Assembly (NCBI GenBank): GCA_944321525.1 | Contig: CALULQ010000002.1 | Location: 62,001-126,000 of the forward strand | From: an uncultured Paraprevotella sp. | Lineage (GTDB): Bacteria > Bacteroidota > Bacteroidia > Bacteroidales > Bacteroidaceae | Direction of reading: 5' to 3' | Length of the DNA stretch: 64,000 bases | In this document: positions 9,801 through 17,428 of the stretch, one piece after another | Layout: the number at the start of each line of letters is the position of its first letter | Position numbering within the stretch: position 1 is the stretch's first letter | Notes under the pieces: model-generated | Database searches by the model: none | The model's input: the letters and a program-made list of their open reading frames with translations, nothing else | Told to the model about the DNA's origin: nothing | Made by a program: the position numbers and the translations under genes

Positions 9801-9934
9801 CCGTTCTCCAAAACCAAGGGTTCTTCCACTGTCCCCGTCTGGGCCATAGCCGGACTTATGCCCAGCGCCACTACAGACAACGCCAACATGGCCTTCAGCA
9901 GCCATTCTTTTGCTTTCAAGTAAACTTTCTCCAT
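6848..9934 (-). CDS. Large secreted Ig-like repeat protein with C-terminal sorting-like tag
   Basis: This 1028-residue protein has a long signal peptide ending in PAMAQ near residue 32. Next comes a beta-sandwich of about 100 residues (EEPLVLENGVEYDIPAF...). A series of roughly 100-residue modules follows, several carrying a 'P-x-x-G-x-x-V' Ig/SbsA-like opening (SSTPAEGAAV, VTPDPSEGFA, VVPADKSTV). The final 70 residues (VYSLNGVKVLDNADR... KKGIYIVNGKKTVVK) have the form of a T9SS type A C-terminal domain. No enzyme motif is seen. It is probably a surface or secreted adhesin or scaffold. It lies just upstream of the M6 protease, separated by a terminator, and the shared tag suggests a common export or anchoring route. 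The ligand is unknown. Confidence 0.75.
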   Translation of the reverse strand: MEKVYLKAKEWLLKAMLALSVVALGISPAMAQTGTVEEPLVLENGVEYDIPAFNSVYATFTPEADGTLTIVLSGGAPVPMLYTDGTFTEQSETSFIFGGNWMNKTYDVNVTAGSTYYIGCGLSSGMDPGTWQINFSAGGATVEMTEVSPLTTEILSATEGMVYLTFNRPVSVKAVTVSANGASEALTPDSNSGVNVVVNVGPQMMEWYEAGKLAEGDELTLAFTGISEQNDPDKVVGEDGTITLAYKVAAAPLTLVGSKNTPGNGMDVFKSYIFSADRRVALAFDGEVSTSQLPRAELVFSSENRGGTAESYRDTLDVQVKEDSVFIYLGNDVRTQASMLPEYTGDPIETITLNVTGVCGLDGQYAYSGAFSSRGAFSFAYKFEEVEAVMAAAEFTPVSGSEIAGGDELEIWIMNESRLRYDGVQFTYGMGQVMTVPMSEITKTADPTTQGASTLTLSVPNLPAGVSQVTVSLINLEAEDGADYSASLSATYDYKEASLATLNIVSSTPAEGAAVEMLTDVAVQTDQDDAIGCIMISVYDLNPMTPDMACLNANEPMMKGEEGFTWAPFFAIEMYEGHEYEIRLAAYPTEADGWQGINAIGEAKLTVKGATKAFQYSPVTLVSVTPDPSEGFASEDDNVVKATFSAPVDITAEGAFVNMGYGMTLPLDSIGASEDKTEWTFVIPQTAMTTGNAVMLSVAAKDADGLVVQGNTGFEVDSYFEWSYATPFNAPDLIVTPNNEEMQQTLKEFTVTVEGGQPIGLAYAAMEDIVVWDMFQATVATGTVELVIPEDKQADYEMGAYDPVEAKITLDQEITTAGRYTLHIPENYFMLGTLQTAVMNKNTNIRYSVEGVATPLVPTEVVPADKSTVSRLETVTLKMDCDLVTLLAIGEDADAFITVTNKDTNEEVDIVASVDDLDWENWTNMNQVVIRFSEPITAKGTYVLTIAPELFADDQWDPMFGTGSANAELTYEFTVDGSDDVAAVGVDEGKVTVYSLNGVKVLDNADRDALKTLKKGIYIVNGKKTVVK

Positions 9935-10029
9935 AATGTTTCTGTTTATAAATAAATCATAATTCTCCTATTCAAGTCGCTAAATTATACAGATTTTACG
10001 GAATACGGAAATATGCGAACACAAAAGTG

Positions 10030-10096
10030 AAAAAAAACGTCCGTTTTGAATAAATATGCGGAGGAAAGCCGCCATTTATTCAAAAACAGACGTTTT
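10030..10096 (-). terminator. Intrinsic terminator after the YfhO-like gene
   Basis: Read on the minus strand, an imperfect ~29-bp stem (AAAACGTCTG... and its complement ...ACGTTTT, with AATAAAT paired inside) is followed by a run of eight T at 10030-10037. A shorter hairpin (TTACGTGAC/GTCACGTAA, 10106-10134) lies between it and the stop codon. Confidence 0.75.
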
Positions 10097-10105
10097 ATCA
10101 GGATA

Positions 10106-10134
10106 TTACGTGACAGGATGAAACCGTCACGTAA
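10106..10134 (-). other. Short hairpin in the 3' region of the YfhO-like gene
   Basis: A perfect 9-bp inverted repeat (TTACGTGAC / GTCACGTAA) with an 11-nt loop lies 16 nt after the stop. It has no T-run, so it is more likely an RNA 3' structure ahead of the true terminator than a terminator itself. Confidence 0.5.
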
Positions 10135-10149
10135 AGAAGTAAGATGCCT

Positions 10150-12696
10150 CTAACTTTGCGCCTCGGCCTTCTGCTTACGACGGTTCCAAACCTCGCGGCC
10201 CAGAACGAACAACAAGGCCAACAAGAGCACGACCAACGCACCATTGGCCAAAGCTTCCGTAACATGCAGGCTCTTGGGGTCGAACTTAAAGGCCACTGCA
10301 TGCTTACCGCCATCCACCCGGATAGCACGAAGGATATAGTCGGCACAAGCAATCTCCACTGGTTGGCCGTCCACCCAGGCCTGCCAGCCGGGATAGTAGA
10401 TTTCGGAGAACACCACCACGCCGCCTTTGGGGGAGTTCACCTCATACTCCAAAGCGTTGGCGTCGTATTTCGTCAGCTTCACGCGACAAGTGGAATCCAC
10501 AGGTTGTGCGCCTTGCGCTCCGCCCAGTTGTTCCTTAAATCGCTCTTGCACCAGAGCCACATGTTTCGGGTTCACGTCGTGCAGGCCGAGAATCTCATGG
10601 TCGGCATCGGGCACGTAGCGAACTTCCTTCACGAACCATCCATTGCCATTGGCATGCGGATTGGGCACAGGAATCGTCTGTCCGCCCTGCTGGCCCAAGA
10701 TGGCATACTTCACGTTAAGCATGTCCAGCACGGGGAAGATGCTGTCGCCGTCCACCTTCGACAAGTCGCCCACATTCGCTGCCGCAGCCTTCGCAAAGCG
10801 GCCCATCTCAGGCGCGATGTGCTCCTCTATCATCTCTTGGTAACGGCGCAACTTGGCGGCGTTGTACCCGCCGATGCTCTTATGGTAGTACGAAGTGTTG
10901 TTCTCGTTAAACGGACTTCCCGTCAGATTCATCACCCGGTAATACTTGTCAGGGTCCTGCAGGATGATTTCGTCTGCCTCTGTCTTCGGAACGACGGTAG
11001 TCGTGACGGGCATCGGGTCGCTGAACATGCCATCGTTCAAGTAGCGCTTGTCCACCTGCCACAGGTCGAACAGGCAGAGTGCGAACACAGCAAAGGTTAG
11101 CAGTCCGGCCTTGATTTTCTGTGCACCATAAGCCCACAAGAGCAAGAATCCAATGGCAATAATAATGAAACTGCGCCATGCGTCGGCCGTAACCACGGCC
11201 TTGCGCATCTCGTGCAAATTGGCCAGTATGCCGCCGAACATGTCTTGGGGTATATATCCTTTCCCTACGGCATCCTGAAGCATGGCCATTTCGGCCGTCG
11301 ACGTGTAGTTGCCGAAAAACACATCCGGAATGAGCGCGAACAACAAAGCCACACCGCCCGTAAGCGCAAAACTGATGTATACATATTTAGATTTGGACTT
11401 CAGCAACTCCGGCCGCTCCACCATCTCCTTCAACCCCAGCATGGCCAACAAGGGTATGGTGAACTCCGCCACCACCAAGATGGAAGCCACGGCACGGAAC
11501 TTGGAATACATCGGCACATAGTCGAGGAAAAAGTCCGTCAGCCCCATGAAGTTACGCCCCCACGACAACATGACGGAGAGCACCGTCAGCGCCAACAGGC
11601 ACCACTTCATCGGCCCCTTGACGATGAACAGGGAGAGCACAAAGAGCATCAACACAAAAGCGCCCACGTAAACCGGGCCGCTCGTGCCGGGCTGCTCGCC
11701 CCAATACTGCATCAGGGCTTGATAAACAGGCGTATACTGTGGATTGGCCTTTTCCATGGCCGTCTTGCTCTCGGTGAGCGGAACGGATGCCCCGCCCTTG
11801 ATATCCGGCACCAGCAGGGTCCAAGTCTCCCCTATGCCATAGCTCCACTGCGTGATATAGTCGCGCTCCAGTCCGTCCTTGGTCTGGTTGCCCGGATTCT
11901 TCTGGTTCTTGTAAGTCAGTTCGCTCTTGCCGCGCATGCTCTCCTTGCTGTACTGGTAAGTGTGGTACAAGTTGGATGCATTGATGGCCACGCCAAGCAA
12001 TCCGGCCACAATCAGCACGCCTGTCCCCTTGAGCCATCCGGCCAACTGCTTCTCGCGGCAGGCCTGAATGAGATAGGCCAGCGACATGAGCGCCATCACC
12101 GGCAGGAAGTAATAGGTCATCTGCACATGGTTGGACATGATTTGCAGGGCCATGAAGAAGGCCGTCACCAGTCCGCCCCACACGTACTTCCCCCTGTAAC
12201 AAAACACCAGTCCCGCTATGGTCGGCGGAATATAGGCCAAGGCCATGACCTTCCAGATGTGGCCTGCGGCAATGATGATGAAGAAATAAGAAGAGAACGC
12301 CCACAAGACAGCTCCCAAGGCTGCCATCCAGACCTTGAAATTGAATGCGCGGAGCAGGATGTAAAAGCCCAGCAGCAACACGAACACATACATGACGTAC
12401 GTCGGCAGGCCCAATTGGTAAATGCGTTGCAGTCCCACCAGCGTGTCCGTCGAATCGTAGCTGGGCGCCATCTGGTAAGTGGGCATGCCCGAGAACAGGA
12501 CATTCGTCCAGCGGGTACGTTCACCCGTCCGTTCCTGATACTCCTTCAACTCCACGCCGGCGCCGATACTCCCGGTGTGGTCATGCCCCGAGAGAGTCTG
12601 GCCCTGGGTCATTGGTTGGAAAAAATACAAGAAGCCTATCGCGATGAACAGGATGACGGCCAACGCGTCCGGCAAATAATTCTTTAGTTTGTCCAT
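10150..12696 (-). CDS. YfhO-family polytopic membrane protein
   Basis: This 848-residue integral membrane protein starts MDKLKNYLPDALAVILFIAIG. It has a run of about 12 hydrophobic segments up to residue ~530, then a large soluble domain and a final transmembrane segment before the basic tail RRKQKAEAQS. The early luminal loop (GHDHTGSIGAGVELKEYQERTGERTRWTN) and the segment GVVVFSEIYYPGWQAWVDG are typical of the YfhO family. The fold resembles GT-C glycosyltransferases; some family members take part in glycosylating surface polymers. The substrate here is unknown. It follows rpsO on the same strand, with its own -7 box (TACTTTTG, 12741-12748) beside the rpsO terminator. Confidence 0.85.
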   Translation of the reverse strand: MDKLKNYLPDALAVILFIAIGFLYFFQPMTQGQTLSGHDHTGSIGAGVELKEYQERTGERTRWTNVLFSGMPTYQMAPSYDSTDTLVGLQRIYQLGLPTYVMYVFVLLLGFYILLRAFNFKVWMAALGAVLWAFSSYFFIIIAAGHIWKVMALAYIPPTIAGLVFCYRGKYVWGGLVTAFFMALQIMSNHVQMTYYFLPVMALMSLAYLIQACREKQLAGWLKGTGVLIVAGLLGVAINASNLYHTYQYSKESMRGKSELTYKNQKNPGNQTKDGLERDYITQWSYGIGETWTLLVPDIKGGASVPLTESKTAMEKANPQYTPVYQALMQYWGEQPGTSGPVYVGAFVLMLFVLSLFIVKGPMKWCLLALTVLSVMLSWGRNFMGLTDFFLDYVPMYSKFRAVASILVVAEFTIPLLAMLGLKEMVERPELLKSKSKYVYISFALTGGVALLFALIPDVFFGNYTSTAEMAMLQDAVGKGYIPQDMFGGILANLHEMRKAVVTADAWRSFIIIAIGFLLLWAYGAQKIKAGLLTFAVFALCLFDLWQVDKRYLNDGMFSDPMPVTTTVVPKTEADEIILQDPDKYYRVMNLTGSPFNENNTSYYHKSIGGYNAAKLRRYQEMIEEHIAPEMGRFAKAAAANVGDLSKVDGDSIFPVLDMLNVKYAILGQQGGQTIPVPNPHANGNGWFVKEVRYVPDADHEILGLHDVNPKHVALVQERFKEQLGGAQGAQPVDSTCRVKLTKYDANALEYEVNSPKGGVVVFSEIYYPGWQAWVDGQPVEIACADYILRAIRVDGGKHAVAFKFDPKSLHVTEALANGALVVLLLALLFVLGREVWNRRKQKAEAQS

Positions 12697-12740
12697 GTCT
12701 ATAATGATAATTTGTAAATATGCGACTTCAGGTCCGGCTG

Positions 12741-12748
12741 CAAAAGTA
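12741..12748 (-). promoter_or_regulatory. -7 box for the YfhO-like gene
   Basis: TACTTTTG on the minus strand fits TAnnTTTG and lies 44 nt before the start codon at 12696. No good -33 element is visible, because that position falls in the rpsO terminator hairpin. The promoter may therefore be weak, or read-through may contribute. Confidence 0.5.
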
Positions 12749-12750
12749 AC

Positions 12751-12784
12751 AAAAAAAAACCGTCTTCCTGACAGGAAAACGGTT
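12751..12784 (-). terminator. rpsO terminator
   Basis: The minus-strand stem AACCGTTTTCCTG/CAGGAAGACGGTT (one mismatch) is followed by nine T. It sits 25 nt after the rpsO stop and is a textbook intrinsic terminator. Confidence 0.88.
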
Positions 12785-12808
12785 AAATCTTCAGCGCGGG
12801 CTGCAAAA

Positions 12809-13078
12809 TTACTTGCGCAGGCCCAGAGCTTTGATGATGGCGCGATATCTCTCGATGTCGCGATCCTTCAGATAGTTCAGCAAAGCGCGGCGCTTACCGA
12901 CCATCATCGTCAAGGCTCTTTCAGTACTATAATCTTTACGGTTCTTTTTCATGTGTTCCGTCAAGTGGGAAATACGGTATGAAAACAATGCAATCTGGCT
13001 CTCAGGAGAACCAGTATCAGTGTTAGACTTCCCGTACTGTCCAAAGATTTCTTGCTTTTTAGCTGAGTCTAAATACAT
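12809..13078 (-). CDS. rpsO: 30S ribosomal protein S15
   Basis: This 89-residue protein has the normal length for S15. It shows the family signature across its length: [15 protein letters not shown] for the first helix region, then [18 protein letters not shown] and [15 protein letters not shown], which contacts 16S rRNA helices 20-22. It binds early in assembly of the 30S platform. It stands alone, with its own perfect promoter and terminator, divergent from the MFS gene. In many bacteria S15 represses its own translation through the 5' leader; the 41-nt leader here shows no structure I can assign. Confidence 0.98.
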   Translation of the reverse strand: MYLDSAKKQEIFGQYGKSNTDTGSPESQIALFSYRISHLTEHMKKNRKDYSTERALTMMVGKRRALLNYLKDRDIERYRAIIKALGLRK

Positions 13079-13118
13079 AAAATCAAGTTTTTAATACCAT
13101 TAATACTCTTAGCGGGTG

Positions 13119-13149
13119 CAAAGTTACCCCTTTTTTCCTTCGCGCCAAA
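13119..13149 (-). promoter_or_regulatory. rpsO promoter (consensus)
   Basis: TTTG (13146-13149), 19 nt, then TAACTTTG (13119-13126), read on the minus strand, matches the Bacteroides vegetative promoter consensus at every defined position. It lies about 40 nt before the rpsO ATG. Confidence 0.88.
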
Positions 13150-13263
13150 GGATTTCCCGTTTTTTTTGTCCTTCCGGCCGCATTTTCCGTGTCCCCGCGC
13201 ATGAATCTGTCTCTTTGCCCGTTAAATTCCGCGATACGGCACCACTGGCACGGGAAAAAACCG

Positions 13264-13271
13264 TAATTTTG
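13264..13271 (+). promoter_or_regulatory. -7 box of the MFS-ogt operon
   Basis: TAATTTTG fits TAnnTTTG and lies 33 nt before the MFS start at 13305. The -33 region (ACTGG) is poor. This supports the internal ATG over the longer open frame that begins at 13116. Confidence 0.65.
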
Positions 13272-13304
13272 CAGGCGCATCCGAAGACAGAAAAGGCTTA
13301 CGAC

Positions 13305-14531
13305 ATGAACCGCGTATTGGAAAAACTCAAAGGGCACCCGCAAGTGGCGGAGGGAACGGCCTACGCCATCCTTTTCACCATGGGCACATGCCACCTGCTG
13401 AACGACATGATCCAGTCGGTCATCCCGGCTCTCTACCCGTTGCTGAAGGACAAGTTCGGTTTCACTTTCGCCCAGATCGGGCTCATCACACTGGTGTTCC
13501 AGCTGACGTCTTCCATCCTTCAGCCCTTCGTGGGACGGTATGCCGACCGCCATCCGCAGCCCTATTCGCTGTCCGCCGGCATGTGCTTCACGCTCGTCGG
13601 ACTGGTGGCGCTCGCCTTCGCCCCCTCCTTCCTGCCCATTCTGCTGTCGGTGGCGCTGATTGGCTGCGGGTCGTCGGTGTTCCATCCCGAAGCCTCGCGG
13701 GTGGCGCAGCTGGCCTCGGGCGGGAAGAAGAGTCTGGCACAGTCCATCTTTCAAGTGGGCGGCAACGGCGGGAGCGCCATTGGCCCGCTGCTGGCGGCCC
13801 TGATTGTCATTCCTTTCGGCCAGCACGCCGTGGGTTGGTTCGCCTTGGCGGCCCTGCTCGCCTCGGCCCTGTTGGTGAGGGTGGGTTACTGGTACAGCTT
13901 GTTGCTGAACCGGTTCAGGGGCGCCCGGGACAAGCGGCGTGCAGCGCCCGTCAGCCTTCCGGAACGCACGGTCCGCCGGGCGTTGTTCATCTTGGTGCTG
14001 ATGATTTTCTCCAAATACTTCTTTAATGCCTGCATGACGAGCTACTTCACCTTCTTCCTGATGGACAAGTTCGGCCTCACGGTGCAACAATCGCAGTATT
14101 GCCTGTTCGCCTACCTGGCGGCCTTCGCCATCGGCACGTTGCTCGGCGGTTTCCTGGGCGACCGCTACGGGCGGAAGTATGTCATCCTCTTCTCCATCCT
14201 CGGAGCGGCGCCCTTCACGCTGGCCATGCCCTACCTCGGCCTGGGGTGGACCATCGCCATGTCCGTCATCACGGGCCTGGTCATTGCGTCGGCCTTCTCG
14301 GCCATCGTCGTCTACGCCACCGACCTGAAACCGGACAAAGTGGGCATGATTGCCGGCATCTTCTTCGGCCTGATGTTCGGGCTGGGCGGCGTAGGCTCGG
14401 CCTTCTTTGGCTGGCTGGCGGACCTGACGAGTATCGAGTTCATCTTCCGTGTCAGCACGTGGCTGCCACTGCTGGGCGTCGTGGCCTTCTTACTTCCGGA
14501 CGTGCGCCCTCAAAGGAAACAATATAAATAA
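13305..14531 (+). CDS. MFS exporter, fosmidomycin-resistance (Fsr) type
   Basis: This 408-residue protein has 12 predicted membrane helices. The opening GTCHLLNDMIQSVIPALYP and LKDKFGFTFAQIGLI are characteristic of the Fsr/fosmidomycin-resistance branch of the major facilitator superfamily. Motif-A-like loops are present in both halves (GRYADRHPQPY and GDRYGRKYVI). It is expected to export small polar or phosphonate-type compounds using the proton gradient; the real substrate is unknown. The start was placed at MNRVLEKLKG because upstream residues are not family-like and a promoter lies between. The ogt gene follows after 6 nt, so they are co-transcribed. Confidence 0.9.
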   Translation: MNRVLEKLKGHPQVAEGTAYAILFTMGTCHLLNDMIQSVIPALYPLLKDKFGFTFAQIGLITLVFQLTSSILQPFVGRYADRHPQPYSLSAGMCFTLVGLVALAFAPSFLPILLSVALIGCGSSVFHPEASRVAQLASGGKKSLAQSIFQVGGNGGSAIGPLLAALIVIPFGQHAVGWFALAALLASALLVRVGYWYSLLLNRFRGARDKRRAAPVSLPERTVRRALFILVLMIFSKYFFNACMTSYFTFFLMDKFGLTVQQSQYCLFAYLAAFAIGTLLGGFLGDRYGRKYVILFSILGAAPFTLAMPYLGLGWTIAMSVITGLVIASAFSAIVVYATDLKPDKVGMIAGIFFGLMFGLGGVGSAFFGWLADLTSIEFIFRVSTWLPLLGVVAFLLPDVRPQRKQYK

Positions 14532-14537
14532 GGTATA

Positions 14538-15062
14538 ATGGAAACATCACGTAAAATATGGACCTGCCGCTACCTGTCGCCCTGCGGCGAACTGACGCTC
14601 GGTTCGTTCGGCGACCGGCTCTGCTTGTGCGATTGGGCAGGAACGAAGCACCCCGAACGGGTAGACCGCAGGCTGCAACGCCTCCTGCAGGCCCGCTACG
14701 CGGAGGGCGTGACGGAAATCACGCAGGAAGCCGCACGGCAACTGGACGAATACTTCCACGCCGGGCGCACGTCGTTCACCGTGCCCCTGCTCTTTGCCGG
14801 GACAGAATTCCAGCAAGCCACGTGGAACAGCCTGTTGAGCATCCCCTACGGACAGACTTGCTCCTACATCGAGCAGGCCCGGCAGTTGGGCCGTCCCACA
14901 GCCGTGCGCGCCGTGGCCAACGCCAATGGCGCCAATGCCCTCTCCATCTTCGTGCCCTGCCACCGGGTGGTGGGCGCCGACCGCTTGCTCACCGGCTATG
15001 CCGGCGGCCTCGAGGCCAAACAATTCCTGCTGGACCTGGAAAGCGGGCTGCATGGCCGGTGA
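14538..15062 (+). CDS. ogt: Methylated-DNA--protein-cysteine S-methyltransferase
   Basis: This 174-residue protein carries the active-site motif PCHRV with acceptor Cys141, preceded by the helix-turn-helix region (PYGQTCSYIEQARQLGRP) and the Asn-hinge segment ANANGANALSIF. It removes O6-alkyl groups from guanine by a one-time transfer to the cysteine. There is no Ada regulatory domain, so it is the stand-alone Ogt/MGMT type. Its start lies 6 nt after the MFS exporter; the pairing could reflect shared defence against toxic compounds, which is inference. Confidence 0.95.
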   Translation: METSRKIWTCRYLSPCGELTLGSFGDRLCLCDWAGTKHPERVDRRLQRLLQARYAEGVTEITQEAARQLDEYFHAGRTSFTVPLLFAGTEFQQATWNSLLSIPYGQTCSYIEQARQLGRPTAVRAVANANGANALSIFVPCHRVVGADRLLTGYAGGLEAKQFLLDLESGLHGR

Positions 15063-15124
15063 TGCCTCCTTCGGCTCACCGGCCTGATTGTCCAAAAGGC
15101 TTTGGAGGAATTCAGCACGGCACC

Positions 15125-15793
15125 TTAATCATCGCACACCGTCAGACATCCGTCCGCGAACTTTCCAAGTTCTTCGTCTTGATGCCTCAACAAGCCGGCA
15201 TCCAACAAATCCAACAAAGCCGGAGCCGTCTTCAATTTCCCATACTTGGCTTTCCTCTTCCTGCCAGCTACGACCTTCTCAAAATAACGCCCCAACAAGA
15301 CGGAAATCACACTGGAAGGATGAGGGATATCCGTCACGACCTTCCCGGCCAGATTATTGTCGTCCGCTATCTGCATTCCGGGCTTCTGACGGGTATAACC
15401 ATTCAACCTTCCCCACTCTTCCAATATCCCGGGTTGGTACAATATCCAGGCTTCCATTTCCTGAATCATAAAAAAGCAGCGCAGTTTCTGTTCTTCCGAC
15501 AACTTCAGGCCATCGGCCTCCAACTTCTCGAACCAAGAAGCCTTAGTATGGGGCGCGCCATCCAAATCCACATATAAAAAGACGGAAGAACCCGATGGTT
15601 GCCGAAGAAAGTGTTTCACCACATTCTTATAACCATGCAACATGTCGACAACAACACTGACTTCCATGGAAAGATTCTCCCGGAACAAGCAATGCAAAGA
15701 CTCCCGCAAAGCTTGGGTATTATTCACCGTTTGCACATCCGCCGGCGAACCGGGGGCGGCCCCACCTTCCATCAGCACCGTAATGGTTACCAT
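15125..15793 (-). CDS. TOPRIM-like (DUF4276-type) partner of the adjacent ATPase
   Basis: Starting at the ATG at 15793 gives 222 residues (the open frame can begin 10 codons earlier). A short beta-strand with Glu9 (VTITVLMEGG) and a second strand with an acidic pair D76/D78 (VFLYVDLDG) give the E...DxD layout of TOPRIM-fold nucleases. Length and companion gene fit the DUF4276 family. The start overlaps the ATPase stop (15787-15793), so the two are translationally coupled. By analogy with OLD, AbiL and PARIS systems, the ATPase would sense or restrain and this protein would be the nuclease effector. Function is inferred; the fold call rests on two short motifs. Confidence 0.7.
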   Translation of the reverse strand: MVTITVLMEGGAAPGSPADVQTVNNTQALRESLHCLFRENLSMEVSVVVDMLHGYKNVVKHFLRQPSGSSVFLYVDLDGAPHTKASWFEKLEADGLKLSEEQKLRCFFMIQEMEAWILYQPGILEEWGRLNGYTRQKPGMQIADDNNLAGKVVTDIPHPSSVISVLLGRYFEKVVAGRKRKAKYGKLKTAPALLDLLDAGLLRHQDEELGKFADGCLTVCDD

Positions 15794-17001
15794 CTCTTGC
15801 CTCCCAGATACCCCTGCAACCACATTTGTCCCGGCAAGAAGTCTCCTTCCCAGTCCTCAAAATCATCTTCGCTCACCCGCTTCACGCAAGAACAATTCTC
15901 GCTTTCTTTCTTTTCAAACACCAGAATATCATCCAACTCAAAGCAATTCAGCAGCAACGGGGAATGGGTGGCCACTATCAACTGGCTGTGGGCAGAAGCA
16001 TGCCTGATGGCGTCGGCCACAGTCTTTATCATATCGGGATGCAGGCCGTTTTCCGGTTCATCCATGCCAATCAGACGGCTTGGCCCGGTATTGTACAACA
16101 CGGCCAGATACAACAGGAACTTCAACGTACCGTCCGACATGTGCAGTGCCGTGATTGTGCGGAACAAGTTTTTCTCCTTCAAAGAAAGGTAAAGCTGCGA
16201 CCCAAAGACATTGAATTCGATGCTTTGATAAGCCGGATTGACTTTCGCCAGCGCCGCCTGTATCTTGTCGAAAACAGGAATATTGTTGTTCTTCAGGTTA
16301 TTAAGCAATGGTGCCAAGTTGTCGCCCGTCGCGCTCAACCGCACGGTGTCCGCGTTCTGGGATGGATAGCGCAACCGGCTTCCCGCCCCAGTATAGAAAC
16401 CGGCATAAAGCGCCATGCTTTCAATGGCCTTCCGAAGGACAAACATGGGAAGATAACGGTTGGGGTCGCTAATCTGGCGCAGGATCAGTTCTTGCCCGGA
16501 CACTTCCCCGGCATCATACTCCTTAAAATCGACCAATCCCTTCCCCGTACGTGTCGACAATCGGCCACGCCCATTGTTGAACGCCAAATAGACAAACGGC
16601 CTCTTTTGCTTTTTGCTGTCCGGCGAGACTAATTCTTCCTGCAAACAGTAGCCCGAAGCCCCCACGGGGCGGATGATGATGGAATAGGTCACATCCGTCA
16701 CAAAAGACGAGGCCGGATGCAACTGTTTCAGCACTGCGGCGTCAAACACATAGACCAACTTGATGTAATCGGCTTCAGCCCCGCACGCATTGGCCACGGC
16801 ATGGAACCCTCCCCAACGGTTCTGGAAGCATTCCGCAAAACCGCAGCCCGCCACTCCCTCATACAGCAGACGGATGGCATGGATGAAAGAAGACTTACCG
16901 CTTCCATTAATGCCCAGCAACACATTGAGAGCGGGAGACAATTCTACGACTTGTTCCTCGCGGAAAGAAAAGAAATTATATAGAGCAACTTGCTTCAACA
17001 T
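15787..17001 (-). CDS. AAA/ABC-type ATPase (AAA_21-like), candidate defence sensor
   Basis: This 404-residue protein has Walker A at residues 30-38 (GINGSGKSS), an ABC-like signature near 288 (HMSDGTLKFLL), Walker B at 310-317 (LIGMDEPE) and an H-loop at 341-347 (LIVATHS). This is the SMC/RecF-like layout of OLD-family and AAA_21 ATPases, with a middle insert of about 220 residues. The partner TOPRIM-like gene overlaps its end. It has its own strong promoter (17023-17054). The compact two-gene unit sits between ogt and the tandem terminators of the next operon, as expected for a self-contained accessory module. Confidence 0.85.
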   Translation of the reverse strand: MLKQVALYNFFSFREEQVVELSPALNVLLGINGSGKSSFIHAIRLLYEGVAGCGFAECFQNRWGGFHAVANACGAEADYIKLVYVFDAAVLKQLHPASSFVTDVTYSIIIRPVGASGYCLQEELVSPDSKKQKRPFVYLAFNNGRGRLSTRTGKGLVDFKEYDAGEVSGQELILRQISDPNRYLPMFVLRKAIESMALYAGFYTGAGSRLRYPSQNADTVRLSATGDNLAPLLNNLKNNNIPVFDKIQAALAKVNPAYQSIEFNVFGSQLYLSLKEKNLFRTITALHMSDGTLKFLLYLAVLYNTGPSRLIGMDEPENGLHPDMIKTVADAIRHASAHSQLIVATHSPLLLNCFELDDILVFEKKESENCSCVKRVSEDDFEDWEGDFLPGQMWLQGYLGGKRW

Positions 17002-17022
17002 ACGCCAGAAAGTTTTTCCTCA

Positions 17023-17054
17023 CAAAGGTATGACTTTTTGCTTAAAGCCTCAAA
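17023..17054 (-). promoter_or_regulatory. Promoter of the ATPase/TOPRIM module
   Basis: TTTG (17051-17054), 20 nt, then TACCTTTG (17023-17030) on the minus strand is a near-consensus Bacteroides promoter, 21 nt before the ATPase ATG. Confidence 0.8.
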
Positions 17055-17127
17055 AAAAACAATGATAATTCATGAAGAGGCCATCCCTTCGCCACAGACC
17101 GGCGCCGCGCGCCCGCCGGAACCGCCA

Positions 17128-17180
17128 CAAAAAAAGCCTTTGGGCAGGCTCCCGCTACGGGGGAGGCCAGCCCAAAGGCT
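17128..17180 (-). terminator. Second of two tandem terminators after the OmpA gene
   Basis: Perfect 11-bp arms AGCCTTTGGGC (17135-17145 and complement 17170-17180) are followed by a seven-T run in the minus direction. It insulates the ATPase promoter from read-through. Confidence 0.8.
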
Positions 17181-17191
17181 CGCATGCAAAT

Positions 17192-17227
17192 AAAAAGTCT
17201 CCCCGCGTTTCACAACGCGGGGGAGAC
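17192..17227 (-). terminator. First of two tandem terminators after the OmpA gene
   Basis: The minus-strand stem GTCTCCCCCGCG/CGCGGGGAGAC is followed by TTTTTATTTG. It lies about 200 nt beyond the OmpA stop. The 200 nt between stop and hairpin hold nothing I recognise. Confidence 0.8.
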
Positions 17228-17428
17228 GGACTAACTTAACTTGTACGATTTTGCAGCACCGGAAACATAAACATTTCATGCTTCCGGCGTGCGGGGTCAT
17301 CCTCGGCCGCGCCGGGACCGAAAGCCGGACGGCGGGGAATATGTCTACCATTAATCAGCAGCGCCGCGCGGATGGCCCGGAGCGTGGTTCCGCTTCCGGG
17401 CATCCGCCCGCGGCTTTTCTTCTGCGTG

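Noticed and set aside
13116..13304. Longer N-terminus of the MFS exporter
   Set aside because: The extra residues are not family-like and contain the promoter; the ATG at 13305 gives the usual length.
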